Positions 1 to 8,379 of a stretch of 64,000 nucleotides of DNA are shown in pieces. Below the pieces are notes generated by a model that ran no database searches, was not told the DNA's origin, and saw nothing but the letters and a program-made list of their open reading frames with translations. The stretch's first letter is position 1. Every line of letters begins with the position of its first letter. A program made the position numbers and the translations under genes. The stretch is from Evansella vedderi (GTDB taxonomy: Bacteria > Bacillota > Bacilli > Bacillales > Salisediminibacteriaceae): contig NZ_JAUSUG010000018.1 in assembly GCF_030813435.1 (NCBI RefSeq), positions 62,001 through 126,000 on the forward strand, read 5' to 3'.

Positions 1-2
1 TA

Positions 3-1463
3 GCGAAAAACCTCACCGATTTTTTAACCAATGTTACAGCAAACTTTTCCCAGCCCGTTGGACATTTGCTTTTTGAACTGACGCTGCTCGTGTTTTTCTT
101 CTATCTTATCAACAATATTATCGTGGATATCGTTTTATGGATTCGCCCGCAGCCCTATCGTCTCACCGTTTGGTTGCAAAAATGGGGATCGGAAGTTTTT
201 AGCGCAGGCATTGCCTACTTTTACGTGGCGCTCATGATTTTTCTAGGGGCTCAAGGGAGGTCCCATCTCGATATATTCGCCGCCTTTTTCTTTTTCTCCC
301 CATTAGTGGGCTTTTCTCTCCTGTCTTCTAGCATTGCAAGGTTGCGAAAGGAGAGAAATCGCCTGAAGGCCATGTTTGCCTTTACGAATGATCTCAACAA
401 GACACTTCCTTCCCAGGAATGGATCTCTTCCTCCGCCCATCATTTGCAGGAGCTTCTGGATGTGCAGGCCATCATGCTACTCAGCCGCGACGGAGAATGG
501 CAGCAGGAGTATAAGGAAGGCCTTGTCCTTGGGAAAAAAATAGATACGAGCCATCTGGAGCCATTAATGGAAACAGAACTCATTATGAATCGGCGAAAGA
601 AATCAGGTCCCTTGGACACTTATTTTCACCCAAGTATTAACGCCTTGGTCTATGCTCCTCTGCTTCTAGACGAGGAGCCCGTTGGATTGCTTGTGGTTGG
701 AAAAACCCGTACCTTCAGCTTTGACGATGAAGATGTGAGGTCGATTTCCACCCTCGCAAACCAGCTTGCTGTCGCTATTAAAACAAAGCTATTAATCTCT
801 GAACAGAAGGAGAAAAGAGTGTTAGAAGAGCGGAATCGCATTGCTAGGGAGATTCACGATGGGGTAGCACAAACCCTTGCTGGAGCCGTCATGAACTTGG
901 AAACGGCGCAAAAGAAGTTTTCCAAAAGCCCAAGTGATTCCTTGACTCTCGTTGAAAAAAGCTTAAGTGGACTCCGGAATGGGTTAAAGGAAATTCGCCA
1001 ATCCATTTACGCCCTGCGGCCAAAGGGATCGGAAAGGGTAGGGCTGGAGCAAGCCATTAGAAAAAGAATTGAAATCATTCGACAAGCATCGTTAAACATT
1101 TCCTTTGAGGTCCGTGGAAAAATAAGGCTCCTCCCTGGTGAAGTGGAGAAGGTCATGTTTGAAACATTCCAAGAGAGTGTACAAAATACGATGAAACATG
1201 CGGAAGCTACGAAGGTGGATGTTTTATTAAGCTATCAAAGCAAACATGTGCTGTTAAAGGTGAAGGACAATGGTCGCGGTTTTTCCTTATATGATGCCCT
1301 GTTAAAGGCAAGGGAGGAACCCCATTTCGGCCTGTTGAGTATGAATGAAGAGGCAGAAAAGATTGATGCCTCTTTGCAGATCGACAGTAAACCTGGAGAA
1401 GGTACGGATATCATCTTGACGATACCACTGGAAAAAATAGAAGGGGATGATTTGGATGATTAA
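3..1463 (+). CDS. Sensor histidine kinase, NarX/DegS type, 5' end outside window
   Basis: The frame is open from base 3, so the gene begins before the window; the TTG at 66 lies inside a hydrophobic stretch and is probably not the start. Seen: at least three membrane segments in the first 90 codons, a GAF-like region (about 110-235, counted from codon 66), a HisKA_3 dimerisation box with motif [13 protein letters not shown] (phosphoacceptor His at about 264), and an HATPase domain with an N box ([14 protein letters not shown]) and a G box (DNGRGF). By family knowledge it autophosphorylates on His and passes phosphate to the next gene's product, which overlaps its 3' end. The signal is unknown. 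Confidence 0.9.
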   Translation, partial: AKNLTDFLTNVTANFSQPVGHLLFELTLLVFFFYLINNIIVDIVLWIRPQPYRLTVWLQKWGSEVFSAGIAYFYVALMIFLGAQGRSHLDIFAAFFFFSPLVGFSLLSSSIARLRKERNRLKAMFAFTNDLNKTLPSQEWISSSAHHLQELLDVQAIMLLSRDGEWQQEYKEGLVLGKKIDTSHLEPLMETELIMNRRKKSGPLDTYFHPSINALVYAPLLLDEEPVGLLVVGKTRTFSFDDEDVRSISTLANQLAVAIKTKLLISEQKEKRVLEERNRIAREIHDGVAQTLAGAVMNLETAQKKFSKSPSDSLTLVEKSLSGLRNGLKEIRQSIYALRPKGSERVGLEQAIRKRIEIIRQASLNISFEVRGKIRLLPGEVEKVMFETFQESVQNTMKHAEATKVDVLLSYQSKHVLLKVKDNGRGFSLYDALLKAREEPHFGLLSMNEEAEKIDASLQIDSKPGEGTDIILTIPLEKIEGDDLDD

Positions 1464-2094
1464 AATCATGCTAGTTGACGATCACGGCGTTTTACGGGAC
1501 GGGCTGAAAAATATATTTGAGATGGAAGAGGATATGACTGTAGTGGGGGAGGCCGTGAGCGGTGCCGATGCCCGGAGGAAACTGAAGGATTCCAAGGCAG
1601 ATATTATCGTTCTCGATATTAACCTCCCCGATGTAAATGGAGTGGATATGATTAAGGAGTTCAAGGAAAACAAGGAAGATATGAAAACCTTAATTTTGAC
1701 GATGCACAGTCATAAAGAGTATTTTATGTCTGCCATCCGGGAAGGTGCCGATGGTTATTTATTGAAGGATTCCCCATCGGATCAAGTAGTGGAAGCAGTA
1801 CGGACAATCATGCGAGGAGAATCGGTCATCCATCCAGTGATGACAAAAAAGCTCATTAGCTTCCACCATGAAGAAAATAACAAGGAAAAGGAAACGGTTT
1901 TGACAGAGAGGGAAAAGGAAGTCCTCGTCTGCCTTGTGGAGGGTCTCAGTAACAAGGAAATAGGGGAAAAACTATTTATCAGTGAAAAAACAGTAAAAAT
2001 ACATGTTAGTAAAATTTTTAAAAAATTAAAGGTGAAGTCCAGGTCCCAAGCAGTCATCCACGCCGTCCAGGAAAAGCTTGTGCCATTACCATAG
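1456..2094 (+). CDS. NarL/FixJ-family response regulator
   Basis: Receiver domain (about 1-120) with DD near the N-terminus, phosphoacceptor Asp54 in the VLDINLPD motif, and Lys in LLKDSPS, followed by a LuxR-type HTH (LTEREKEVL through [10 protein letters not shown]). An ATG at 1447 is also in frame, but the AGGGG at 1442-1446 sits 9 nt before ATG 1456, the better start. It overlaps the kinase gene by 8 bp, so the two form a translationally coupled two-component pair. It probably activates or represses promoters when phosphorylated; no target is evident in the window. Confidence 0.9.
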   Translation: MIKIMLVDDHGVLRDGLKNIFEMEEDMTVVGEAVSGADARRKLKDSKADIIVLDINLPDVNGVDMIKEFKENKEDMKTLILTMHSHKEYFMSAIREGADGYLLKDSPSDQVVEAVRTIMRGESVIHPVMTKKLISFHHEENNKEKETVLTEREKEVLVCLVEGLSNKEIGEKLFISEKTVKIHVSKIFKKLKVKSRSQAVIHAVQEKLVPLP

Positions 2095-2308
2095 ATCCTG
2101 GTACCTTAAACAACCATTGTTGATAGATGTGTTTTGGGCTGTTCTCTAAAAATGTTGTTTTTAAGAGGATATAATTCGGCTTGGTTACGCTACAGGCGGA
2201 TCAATACGCCTCAACGACAGAGCATAACTAGCAGAGGAAGAGACAGAGTCCTAGGACCATGTTTTTTCCTCTACAAGGAATAGCTTATGATGATTGGGAT
2301 TTTTTATT
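2095..2308. other. Intergenic, no gene seen
   Basis: Non-coding spacer after the response regulator. It holds a dyad AGAGGAA (about 2232) with TTCCTCT (about 2266) around a GTCCTAGGAC palindrome, which could be a weak terminator of the two-component operon. Nothing else is supported. Confidence 0.4.
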
Positions 2309-2340
2309 AAAAAATACAAAAAACACCGCAAAATGCGGTG
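2309..2340 (-). terminator. Terminator of the tct operon
   Basis: Read on the minus strand, the stem CACCGCA-TTT-TGCGGTG is followed by a run of T residues. It lies about 90 nt beyond the tctA stop codon. Confidence 0.75.
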
Positions 2341-2432
2341 CAAAACGATTTTCATTCTATATTTGAATTTTACGTTTTTTGTGTGTTTTGCGATGGGAAA
2401 CGGAACTTGTTAGCCATCACTCGCACCTTTTT

Positions 2433-3953
2433 TTAATTAATCATTTTCGTTCTGGCGTTTGATTTTTTTGTTTGCCAAATAGTAAAGGCAATGGACAATG
2501 CTGCAAGAATTAAAAAGGTTAATGAAATTGGTCTTGTCAAGAATAATGTCCAATCTGGATCAGACATAAATGCCCTTCTTAAATTTACTTCTGCTATAGG
2601 TCCTAAGATTACACCGATAATTGCAGGAGCTAAAGCAAAATCATACTTTGTAAAAAGATATCCAATTATCCCCATGATCAATAAGATGTATAAATCTGTC
2701 AAGCGGTTGTTTAACACGAACGTCCCAACTACACATAAGAATAAAATAATAGGGACTAACACATGTGTCGGGACAAGCGTTACTTTCATGAAGTAGCGAA
2801 TTCCAAAAAATTGTGTAATTAACATCCAAAAGGAAGCAACGAAAAAGGCAAAAAAGATTCCACCTACTATATTAGGCTCATTAACAATTAATAAAGGTCC
2901 AGGGGAAATACCATGTACCATTAATGCGGAAAGCAATACGGCGGTAACTGCTGATCCTGGTATACCTAAAGCAACAGTTGGAATTAAATCTCCACCTACA
3001 GTAGAGTTATTTCCAGCTTCAGAGGCAATAACACCTTCTTCACAGCCAGTTCCGAATTTCTCTGGTTTCTTGGACCACTTTTTAGCTTGGTCATATGCAA
3101 CAATATTAGCAATGCTTCCTCCTGCACCAGGAATTGCTCCGATTATGGAACCAATAGTGGAAGCCCCTATTAAGTTACCAGGCTTAGATAAAACAATACG
3201 CAATGTTTTTAATGGTTGAAGGACAAATTTCACACTTTCGAGCTTGTCCTTTTGCTTTTCAGCACTATCCTTCGTCAATTCTTTCTGTTCTAGTAATACT
3301 AGCAAGCGAGAAATGGCAAACATACCGATTAGGACGATTAAAAAAGGTATACCTGCTCTTAATGCTCGCAAATCAAAAGAAAAACGTGAGATTCCTGATA
3401 TCGGATCCGCTCCAACGGTTGCAATTAACAGTCCGAATAGTCCTGCAATTAAACCTTTAATAATCGACTTCCCAGTCACACTAGCGATAATCGTTAATGA
3501 GGCAATAATAAGTGAAAACATTTCCCAAGGACCAAACATTAATGCAAACCTAGCTATTTGTGGTGCTATCGAAACTAATAAAAATAAACTAATAATAGAA
3601 CTTAAAAATGAGGCCCAAATTCCGATAGAGAGTGCTTTACCTGGTTCTCCATTTTTAGCCATGGGATATGCGTCAAAGGTAGTGGCTATAGAGGAAGGGG
3701 TTCCCGGAATTCCTAGTAAGGCTGCACTTATAAGACCGCCTGACATACCACCAACAAATACACCGATCATTGCCGCTACACCTGCTATAGGGTCCATTCC
3801 AAAGGTAAGTGGTAATGTAAGTACAATCGCCATAGCTACTGTAAATCCAGGGATTAATCCTGCTAAAACTCCTACAATAACCCCTAAGAAAATAATAATT
3901 AATATTCTAAGTTGAAATATTTCCGAAAATCCTAGAATTAATAAATCAAACAT
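2433..3953 (-). CDS. tctA: Tripartite tricarboxylate transporter, large permease TctA
   Basis: 506 residues, the usual TctA length, almost entirely hydrophobic with about 11-12 membrane segments. Family signatures are visible: a glycine-rich N-terminal stretch ending LIPGFTVAMAIVLTLPLTFG, then GGMSGGLISAALLGIPGTPS and, near the middle, GAIPGAGGSIANIVAYDQAKK. It forms the channel of a secondary transporter that takes ligand from the TctC binding protein together with TctB. An AAAGGAGG box precedes the ATG. Gene order C-B-A with a 24-bp B-A gap indicates one operon. The substrate (citrate, tartrate or another carboxylate) cannot be read from sequence. Confidence 0.93.
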   Translation of the reverse strand: MFDLLILGFSEIFQLRILIIIFLGVIVGVLAGLIPGFTVAMAIVLTLPLTFGMDPIAGVAAMIGVFVGGMSGGLISAALLGIPGTPSSIATTFDAYPMAKNGEPGKALSIGIWASFLSSIISLFLLVSIAPQIARFALMFGPWEMFSLIIASLTIIASVTGKSIIKGLIAGLFGLLIATVGADPISGISRFSFDLRALRAGIPFLIVLIGMFAISRLLVLLEQKELTKDSAEKQKDKLESVKFVLQPLKTLRIVLSKPGNLIGASTIGSIIGAIPGAGGSIANIVAYDQAKKWSKKPEKFGTGCEEGVIASEAGNNSTVGGDLIPTVALGIPGSAVTAVLLSALMVHGISPGPLLIVNEPNIVGGIFFAFFVASFWMLITQFFGIRYFMKVTLVPTHVLVPIILFLCVVGTFVLNNRLTDLYILLIMGIIGYLFTKYDFALAPAIIGVILGPIAEVNLRRAFMSDPDWTLFLTRPISLTFLILAALSIAFTIWQTKKSNARTKMIN

Positions 3954-3977
3954 GGTAATAACCTCCTTTCCTAGTTT

Positions 3978-4460
3978 CTAGAACAATACCCCTGTCGGGA
4001 ATCTGACATGTAGTACATTTTGAAAGAATGCATAAACACTAAACGTAATAATCACAGACACAAGTGAAATAATCAACAGGTCTTTTTTTGATTTTGGACC
4101 AATTACGTACCCGGTTACAATAATGAATAGGATGGTTGTTACAATAAATCCTATATATTGCATAAGGAAGATATATCCTAAAAGACTGAACAAGGTAAAA
4201 AAAACTAGCTTGTATTCTTTTATTAATTTTTTCACGTACACTTTGACATCTACTTTTTCCAATTCGGCACGTTTACTAAGTAATTCCTTTACTTTTGAGA
4301 TTACTAAGATGAGTGATAGAAACGCTAGTAATATGGCAATTAGCTTTGGAAATGACCCTGCATTTAAATGGACTTCATTAAAATAGGGAAAATCTCCAGA
4401 TTGAAAGTAAATAATAATGCATAATATGATAATAACAATCCCAATAAGTATCTCTCCCAT
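3978..4460 (-). CDS. tctB: Tripartite tricarboxylate transporter, small permease TctB
   Basis: 160 residues with four hydrophobic segments and a charged loop in the middle (KVKELLSKRAELEKVDVKVYVKK split between segments 2 and 3), as in TctB proteins. The ATG is preceded by AAAGGAGG. It lies between tctC and tctA and is needed with TctA to form the membrane part. Weak sequence conservation is normal for TctB; the call leans on topology and position. Confidence 0.88.
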   Translation of the reverse strand: MGEILIGIVIIILCIIIYFQSGDFPYFNEVHLNAGSFPKLIAILLAFLSLILVISKVKELLSKRAELEKVDVKVYVKKLIKEYKLVFFTLFSLLGYIFLMQYIGFIVTTILFIIVTGYVIGPKSKKDLLIISLVSVIITFSVYAFFQNVLHVRFPTGVLF

Positions 4461-4494
4461 GTTTATCCTCCTTTCAGTAAGGCGCTCTTAAAGG

Positions 4495-4523
4495 AAAAAA
4501 AGGGGCCAGGTCTTGACCCCTTT
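4495..4523 (-). terminator. Attenuator between tctC and tctB
   Basis: On the minus strand AAAGGGG and CCCCTTT pair around an 11-nt loop and are followed by a T-run. Placed just after the binding-protein gene, it would let tctC mRNA exceed tctBA mRNA, as is common when a binding protein is needed in excess. Confidence 0.65.
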
Positions 4524-4544
4524 AATGAAATAAAGCTAGTAGCT

Positions 4545-5513
4545 TTATTCTGAAATTTCTTGAATAATTTCTTTGATAATTGCATTTTGTCTATCTAAGT
4601 GCTCTTTATAAGCTTCAGGTCCCATAAAACTTACGGAAGCTCCAACATTTCCAATTGCTTCAAGGAATTCTGGGTTATTGGCAGCTTCTTCAAAAACTTT
4701 CCCTAATTTCTCGATAATTTCTTGTGGTGTACCTTTTGGAGCAACATATCCTCTGTGAAGACCAAGTGTAATATCATAGCCATTTTCTACAAATGTAGGT
4801 AAATCAGGTGCAATCTCAACTCTTTCTTCTGTACCAATTGCAATAAATTTCATATGACCTGCTTCAACAAAATCACTAGCAGACGCATAGTCAACGATAG
4901 CTGCATCAATATGGCCACCGGCAAGTGCTTGAATTGCTTCACCCAATCCTTCATAACCAACAAGATTATAATTAATGCCTAGTGCTTGTCCCATTTGCTC
5001 GACCCAAACACGAGGGATACCTGCAACAGTTCCACCAAATCGAACTTCTTCCGTCTGACCATATTCAACAAATTCTTCTAATGTATTGATATTAAGATGG
5101 CTAGCTACAGCTAAAATTTGATCGGTAGAGGACATAGCTGCAATTGGTTCGAAGCTGTCATAATTAATTGGTGTAATACCAGAGTGGTGTGCAACAATTA
5201 GTCCTTCATGAATTTGTCCGAGTGTGTATCCATCTGCTGTTTTCTCTTCAAGTTCTTCTAGACCAACTGTTCCCCCAACTCCAGGAAGGTTAATAGGAAC
5301 AATATTACTTTCAAGGTGGTTTTGTACATGTTCAATTACAATTCTTCCTTCGATATCACTTCCGCCACCTGGTGCCCACGGAATAATCATTTCAATCTCT
5401 TTTGTTGGAAAATCATCAATGGATGCTTCTGAATTGTTACAAGCAACTAAGGATAATCCAATTAGTGAAGCAACAGATACTTTTGTGGCAGTTTTTATAA
5501 GTTTTTTAATCAT
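4545..5513 (-). CDS. tctC: Tripartite tricarboxylate transporter binding protein TctC
   Basis: 322 residues. An N-terminal lipoprotein signal ends in LSLVAC with Cys25 as the lipidation site. The mature part has the Bug/TctC signatures: PTKEIEMIIPWAPGGGSD near the N-terminus and a GYVAPKGTP motif in the C-terminal half. It captures a carboxylate outside the membrane and hands it to TctAB. RBS AAAAGGGG lies before the ATG. First gene of the tctCBA operon; no TctDE-type sensor pair is adjacent. Confidence 0.93.
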   Translation of the reverse strand: MIKKLIKTATKVSVASLIGLSLVACNNSEASIDDFPTKEIEMIIPWAPGGGSDIEGRIVIEHVQNHLESNIVPINLPGVGGTVGLEELEEKTADGYTLGQIHEGLIVAHHSGITPINYDSFEPIAAMSSTDQILAVASHLNINTLEEFVEYGQTEEVRFGGTVAGIPRVWVEQMGQALGINYNLVGYEGLGEAIQALAGGHIDAAIVDYASASDFVEAGHMKFIAIGTEERVEIAPDLPTFVENGYDITLGLHRGYVAPKGTPQEIIEKLGKVFEEAANNPEFLEAIGNVGASVSFMGPEAYKEHLDRQNAIIKEIIQEISE

Positions 5514-5554
5514 TATTATTTCCCCTTTTTAGTAAATGTATATTTTTATAGGAA

Positions 5555-5570
5555 ATTACCATTCGGTAAT
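5555..5570. promoter_or_regulatory. Inverted repeat upstream of tctC
   Basis: ATTACC-ATTC-GGTAAT, a perfect 6-bp dyad about 42 bp upstream of the tctC start codon. Its position suits an operator for a carboxylate-responsive regulator, which is inference only. Confidence 0.35.
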
Positions 5571-6063
5571 AAATCCACTTTGTTAATTTACAAACTTTTC
5601 CGATAATTTGTTGCGTTTAGTTCTTGGTAAGTAAAACATGGTGTTTTATTCCATTTCCTAATAATTGATCAAAAAAGTTCGTCTCTTTCTTAATGGCTAT
5701 CCAGAAAATACGCATTAGCTATAGGCCGTGATTGAATAGGATAGAAAAATATAGTGTTTGTTAATCATTTGCTTCAGTCCACTTCGTTTTCTGCGGATAT
5801 AGATTGGAATTAATAAATAATTAATTCGGTTTATAAATATAAAATATGTTTTTATCAGTATAATCCAATCCGAATTTTCAGTCAATATGAAATTTGTCAA
5901 AAATTCTTTCTAAAAGATATAAAAATTTATTAATAGGTTACAATATGTTTTATTTTATAATTCAAATAAACCATAATGCGTAACTCTAATAACTTATCTT
6001 TTTTTGAAAAATAAAGGAGAATTTATATTCTAGAATATTATTATCTTTATAATCAAGTAATAA
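5571..6063. other. AT-rich intergenic region, no supported gene
   Basis: Separates tctC from the chrA pair. It has very high A+T and a short minus-strand frame (5715-5900) without RBS or recognisable domain. The tctC promoter should lie at its left side. Nothing else is supported. Confidence 0.5.
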
Positions 6064-6597
6064 TTAAGCTCCAAGAAATATTGCCCCATATAGTAATGCA
6101 CCGACAATAACGATGGATGGATGAACGTTCATTTTTTCTAATAGCATTAAGCTCACAATAGCGATAATAATAGTTTGAATGAGTCCCGTAGTATACCAAG
6201 AGGTAGAGAAAAATTGAAATGCAAGTACTCCTAATAATACAGCTATCGTTGGTTTAATTAGGGCGGTCATTCTCTTCACTCTAGGTGAGTCTTTAAATTT
6301 ATATAATAGACCTAATAAAAACAACATGGCGATTAAAGAAGGAGCAACCGTTGCAAATAGAGCTACAAAAGATCCGAAAGCACCTCCAACTTCATAGCCA
6401 ATATAGCCAGCCATTTTCGTAGCAATAGGTCCTGGGAGTGCATTTGCAATGGCTAATAGTTCCCCAAATTCTTCAACAGTTACCCATTCATATCGGTCAA
6501 CTACTTCTGCTTGAATGAGTGGAATAGAAGCTGGTCCGCCACCGTAGCCCACAATTCCTGGTATGAAAAATGCAATGAAAATTTCAATGTAAAGCAT
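6064..6597 (-). CDS. chrA: Half-size chromate transporter family protein (ChrA), second
   Basis: 177 residues with the ChrA half-domain signatures: GYGGGPASIPLIQAEVV near the N-terminus and ANALPGPIATKMAGYIGY at about 50-68, then three or four hydrophobic segments. Short-chain ChrA proteins are usually encoded in pairs and work together as one transporter; its partner is immediately upstream with an 11-bp gap. The family exports chromate, but many members have no tested substrate. Confidence 0.88.
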   Translation of the reverse strand: MLYIEIFIAFFIPGIVGYGGGPASIPLIQAEVVDRYEWVTVEEFGELLAIANALPGPIATKMAGYIGYEVGGAFGSFVALFATVAPSLIAMLFLLGLLYKFKDSPRVKRMTALIKPTIAVLLGVLAFQFFSTSWYTTGLIQTIIIAIVSLMLLEKMNVHPSIVIVGALLYGAIFLGA

Positions 6598-6608
6598 TGT
6601 TTTACCTC

Positions 6609-7208
6609 CTAACTAGGTACTTTTTGTTTCTTTTCTTCGGATTTTATCGAATCTTTTTTCTTTGCTTCTCCCTTTGTAAGGTCGTAGATAATGAGGATTC
6701 CAATAACAATTGCTGGATGAATATTTAATAAAGAATAAGCAATGATACTGATGACTGTTAATAAAATTGTTTGAATCGAACCAAGCCCTTTTTTTGATTG
6801 TTTCAAAAACTGATAACATAAGACGATCATCATTATACCAACAACTGGTGTAATGGCTTGTGTCATGCCGATTACTATTCTTGAATCACGATAGGTTGAT
6901 AAAATTCCAATTAATCCTATTAAAAAAAACACTGTTGGCAATATGGTTGCCAAAATGGCATTAACTAGTCCAAGCCATCCGCCGACCCTGTAGCCAATAT
7001 AACCAGCCATTTTCGTAGCAATAGGACCTGGTAATGTATTCCCTAATGCAAGCACATCGGCAAATTCTTCATCGTTCATCCACTTAAACTGTTGTACAAC
7101 TTCTTTATGAACTAATGGAATGGTTGACGGGCCACCTCCAAATCCGAGTATTCCAGATCGAAAAAAAGCAATAAAGATATTCCTCTGAGTTTTCCAAACC
7201 AAACTCAC
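6609..7208 (-). CDS. chrA: Half-size chromate transporter family protein (ChrA), first
   Basis: 199 residues. It has the same signatures as its partner (GFGGGPSTIPLVHKEVV, GNTLPGPIATKMAGYIGY) and ends in a lysine-rich cytoplasmic tail. It starts ATG-AGT after a GGGGAGTGT sequence. First gene of a two-gene operon, transcribed away from the Lrp-type gene at 7555, which is a plausible regulator of it. The two halves probably arose by duplication and sit in the membrane as a heterodimer (family knowledge). Confidence 0.88.
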   Translation of the reverse strand: MSLVWKTQRNIFIAFFRSGILGFGGGPSTIPLVHKEVVQQFKWMNDEEFADVLALGNTLPGPIATKMAGYIGYRVGGWLGLVNAILATILPTVFFLIGLIGILSTYRDSRIVIGMTQAITPVVGIMMIVLCYQFLKQSKKGLGSIQTILLTVISIIAYSLLNIHPAIVIGILIIYDLTKGEAKKKDSIKSEEKKQKVPS

Positions 7209-7360
7209 ACACTCCCCTCTTACTAAATGTAATGAAAAATATAATAATAATATATTTATGATTGTATATAATCATGTTTGAATTTACAAATGAAATTTAT
7301 TTTTGTTTTTATATTTCCTTTTGTAAAAGAGTAGAAAAAGAATCATATTTCTAATAATAA

Positions 7361-7451
7361 GGCTCTGTTAAAGGTCATTGTTGATTTTTAAACAAGGTTG
7401 ATTGTAGCGAGCGTCCTGAAGCGAAAATCAACATCAAAGTTTAACAGAGCC
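7361..7451. mobile_element. 91-bp MITE with 12-bp inverted ends and 8-bp target duplication
   Basis: Begins GGCTCTGTTAAA and ends TTTAACAGAGCC (perfect 12-bp inverted repeat). It is flanked on both sides by AATAATAA (7353-7360 and 7452-7459), an 8-bp target-site duplication. No coding capacity. The inner end sequence AAAATCAACATCAAA is shared with the copy at 43331-43503 and the fragment near 31840. Confidence 0.8.
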
Positions 7452-7554
7452 AATAATAAAGATAACTTTTAGACTTAAATGATGTTTTACTTTTTTAGTA
7501 GGATAAAATTGGTTATAATTAAATTTAAATTCTATTTTATAAGTGGTGAATCTA

Positions 7555-8004
7555 ATGGCAATTGATCAGACAGACAAGAAAATTCTTCAATTATTAATAG
7601 ACAATGGCCGGATGTCATATGTGGATATTGCAAAAGAGCTTGGTTTATCCCGTGTGGCCATTCGCGAACGTATCAATCAGTTGATAGAAGAAGACGTAAT
7701 TGAAAAATTTAGTGTTGTCGTTAACTCTGATAAAGTTGGAAAAAAAGTATCCGCTTTTTTTGAGGTCGACTGCGAACCTAAATCATTAGTCTCCGTGGCA
7801 GAAACCTTAGTGGAAAATCCTAGAGTAGCCAGCTGTTATCAAATGACTGGACCAAGTACACTACATATGCATGTTCTTGTTGAAGATTTCGAGGAATTAG
7901 AGTATTTTATTAACGAAGAGCTGTATGCTTTAAAAGGGATTACTCGAGTGGAAAGTCATATTCTCCTTCGGCGTTTTAAAAGTAGAAGTGGACTTAAACT
8001 ATAA
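7555..8004 (+). CDS. Lrp/AsnC-family transcriptional regulator
   Basis: 149 residues from ATG 7555. A GTG at 7543 is in frame, but GGTGA (7545-7549) lies correctly before ATG 7555. N-terminal winged HTH (DQTDKKILQLLIDNGR, then YVDIAKELGLSRVAIRERINQL) and C-terminal RAM ligand-binding fold. By family, octamers bind amino acids or related small molecules and control transport or catabolic genes. It lies between the divergent chrA pair and the convergent ggt gene, both candidate targets. Confidence 0.9.
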   Translation: MAIDQTDKKILQLLIDNGRMSYVDIAKELGLSRVAIRERINQLIEEDVIEKFSVVVNSDKVGKKVSAFFEVDCEPKSLVSVAETLVENPRVASCYQMTGPSTLHMHVLVEDFEELEYFINEELYALKGITRVESHILLRRFKSRSGLKL

Positions 8005-8052
8005 GGTCTGTTCAAAAAGAGGATGTTTCTCCCCCTTTGAACAGACCTTTTA
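8003..8052. terminator. Bidirectional terminator after the Lrp gene
   Basis: Perfect 14-bp stem AAGGTCTGTTCAAA / TTTGAACAGACCTT starting within the stop codon of the regulator and followed by TTTATAAG. The stem sequence resembles insertion-element inverted ends (GGTCTGTTCAAA). Confidence 0.7.
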
Positions 8053-8079
8053 TAAGAAAACTTTGTTTTGGTACATAGT

Positions 8080-8222
8080 TGATTTTCAACTGAGTTGATT
8101 GGAGCGTAAGGCACGAGACTCCTGCGGGAAAAGCAACAGCTGAAGACACCGCAGGGTGGGTTTCCCGAGGAGGCTGAAGCGTTGCCCGCGGAAAGCGAGT
8201 GTCTGGAGCGTAAATCAACTTC
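8080..8222. repeat. Bacillaceae intergenic repeat, full-length copy
   Basis: Ends in AGTTGATT and AATCAACT and contains GAGACTCCTGCGGGAAAAGC and GCCCGCGGAAAGCGAG. The same core recurs, often degraded or inverted, at about 28040-28145, 31790-31856, 36685-36735, 43388-43480 and 63131-63165. Non-coding; rich in paired segments. The rest of the gap up to ggt (8223-8379) shows nothing. Confidence 0.75.
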
Positions 8223-8379
8223 CAATATTAGTATTAGTAAAACAAGTTTTCATTTATCGTGGTGTCTGTAAAGACATGGAAGATTTGACCACTCACTATA
8301 GAGGATGACTTAGAAGGTAAACGACCTTTTGAGTCATCATCAACATTAAGTGTATTTACAAAAATCAATTATCTTCGAC

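Noticed and set aside
3244-3915. 223-codon plus-strand frame opposite tctA
   Set aside because: Shadow of the tctA gene; the minus-strand protein is unmistakable.
5715-5900. 61-codon minus-strand frame between tctC and chrA
   Set aside because: AT-rich chance frame with no RBS or domain.
8003-8052. GGTCTGTTCAAA hairpin as a small MITE
   Set aside because: The ends resemble insertion-element ends but no target duplication flanks it; it functions well as a terminator.
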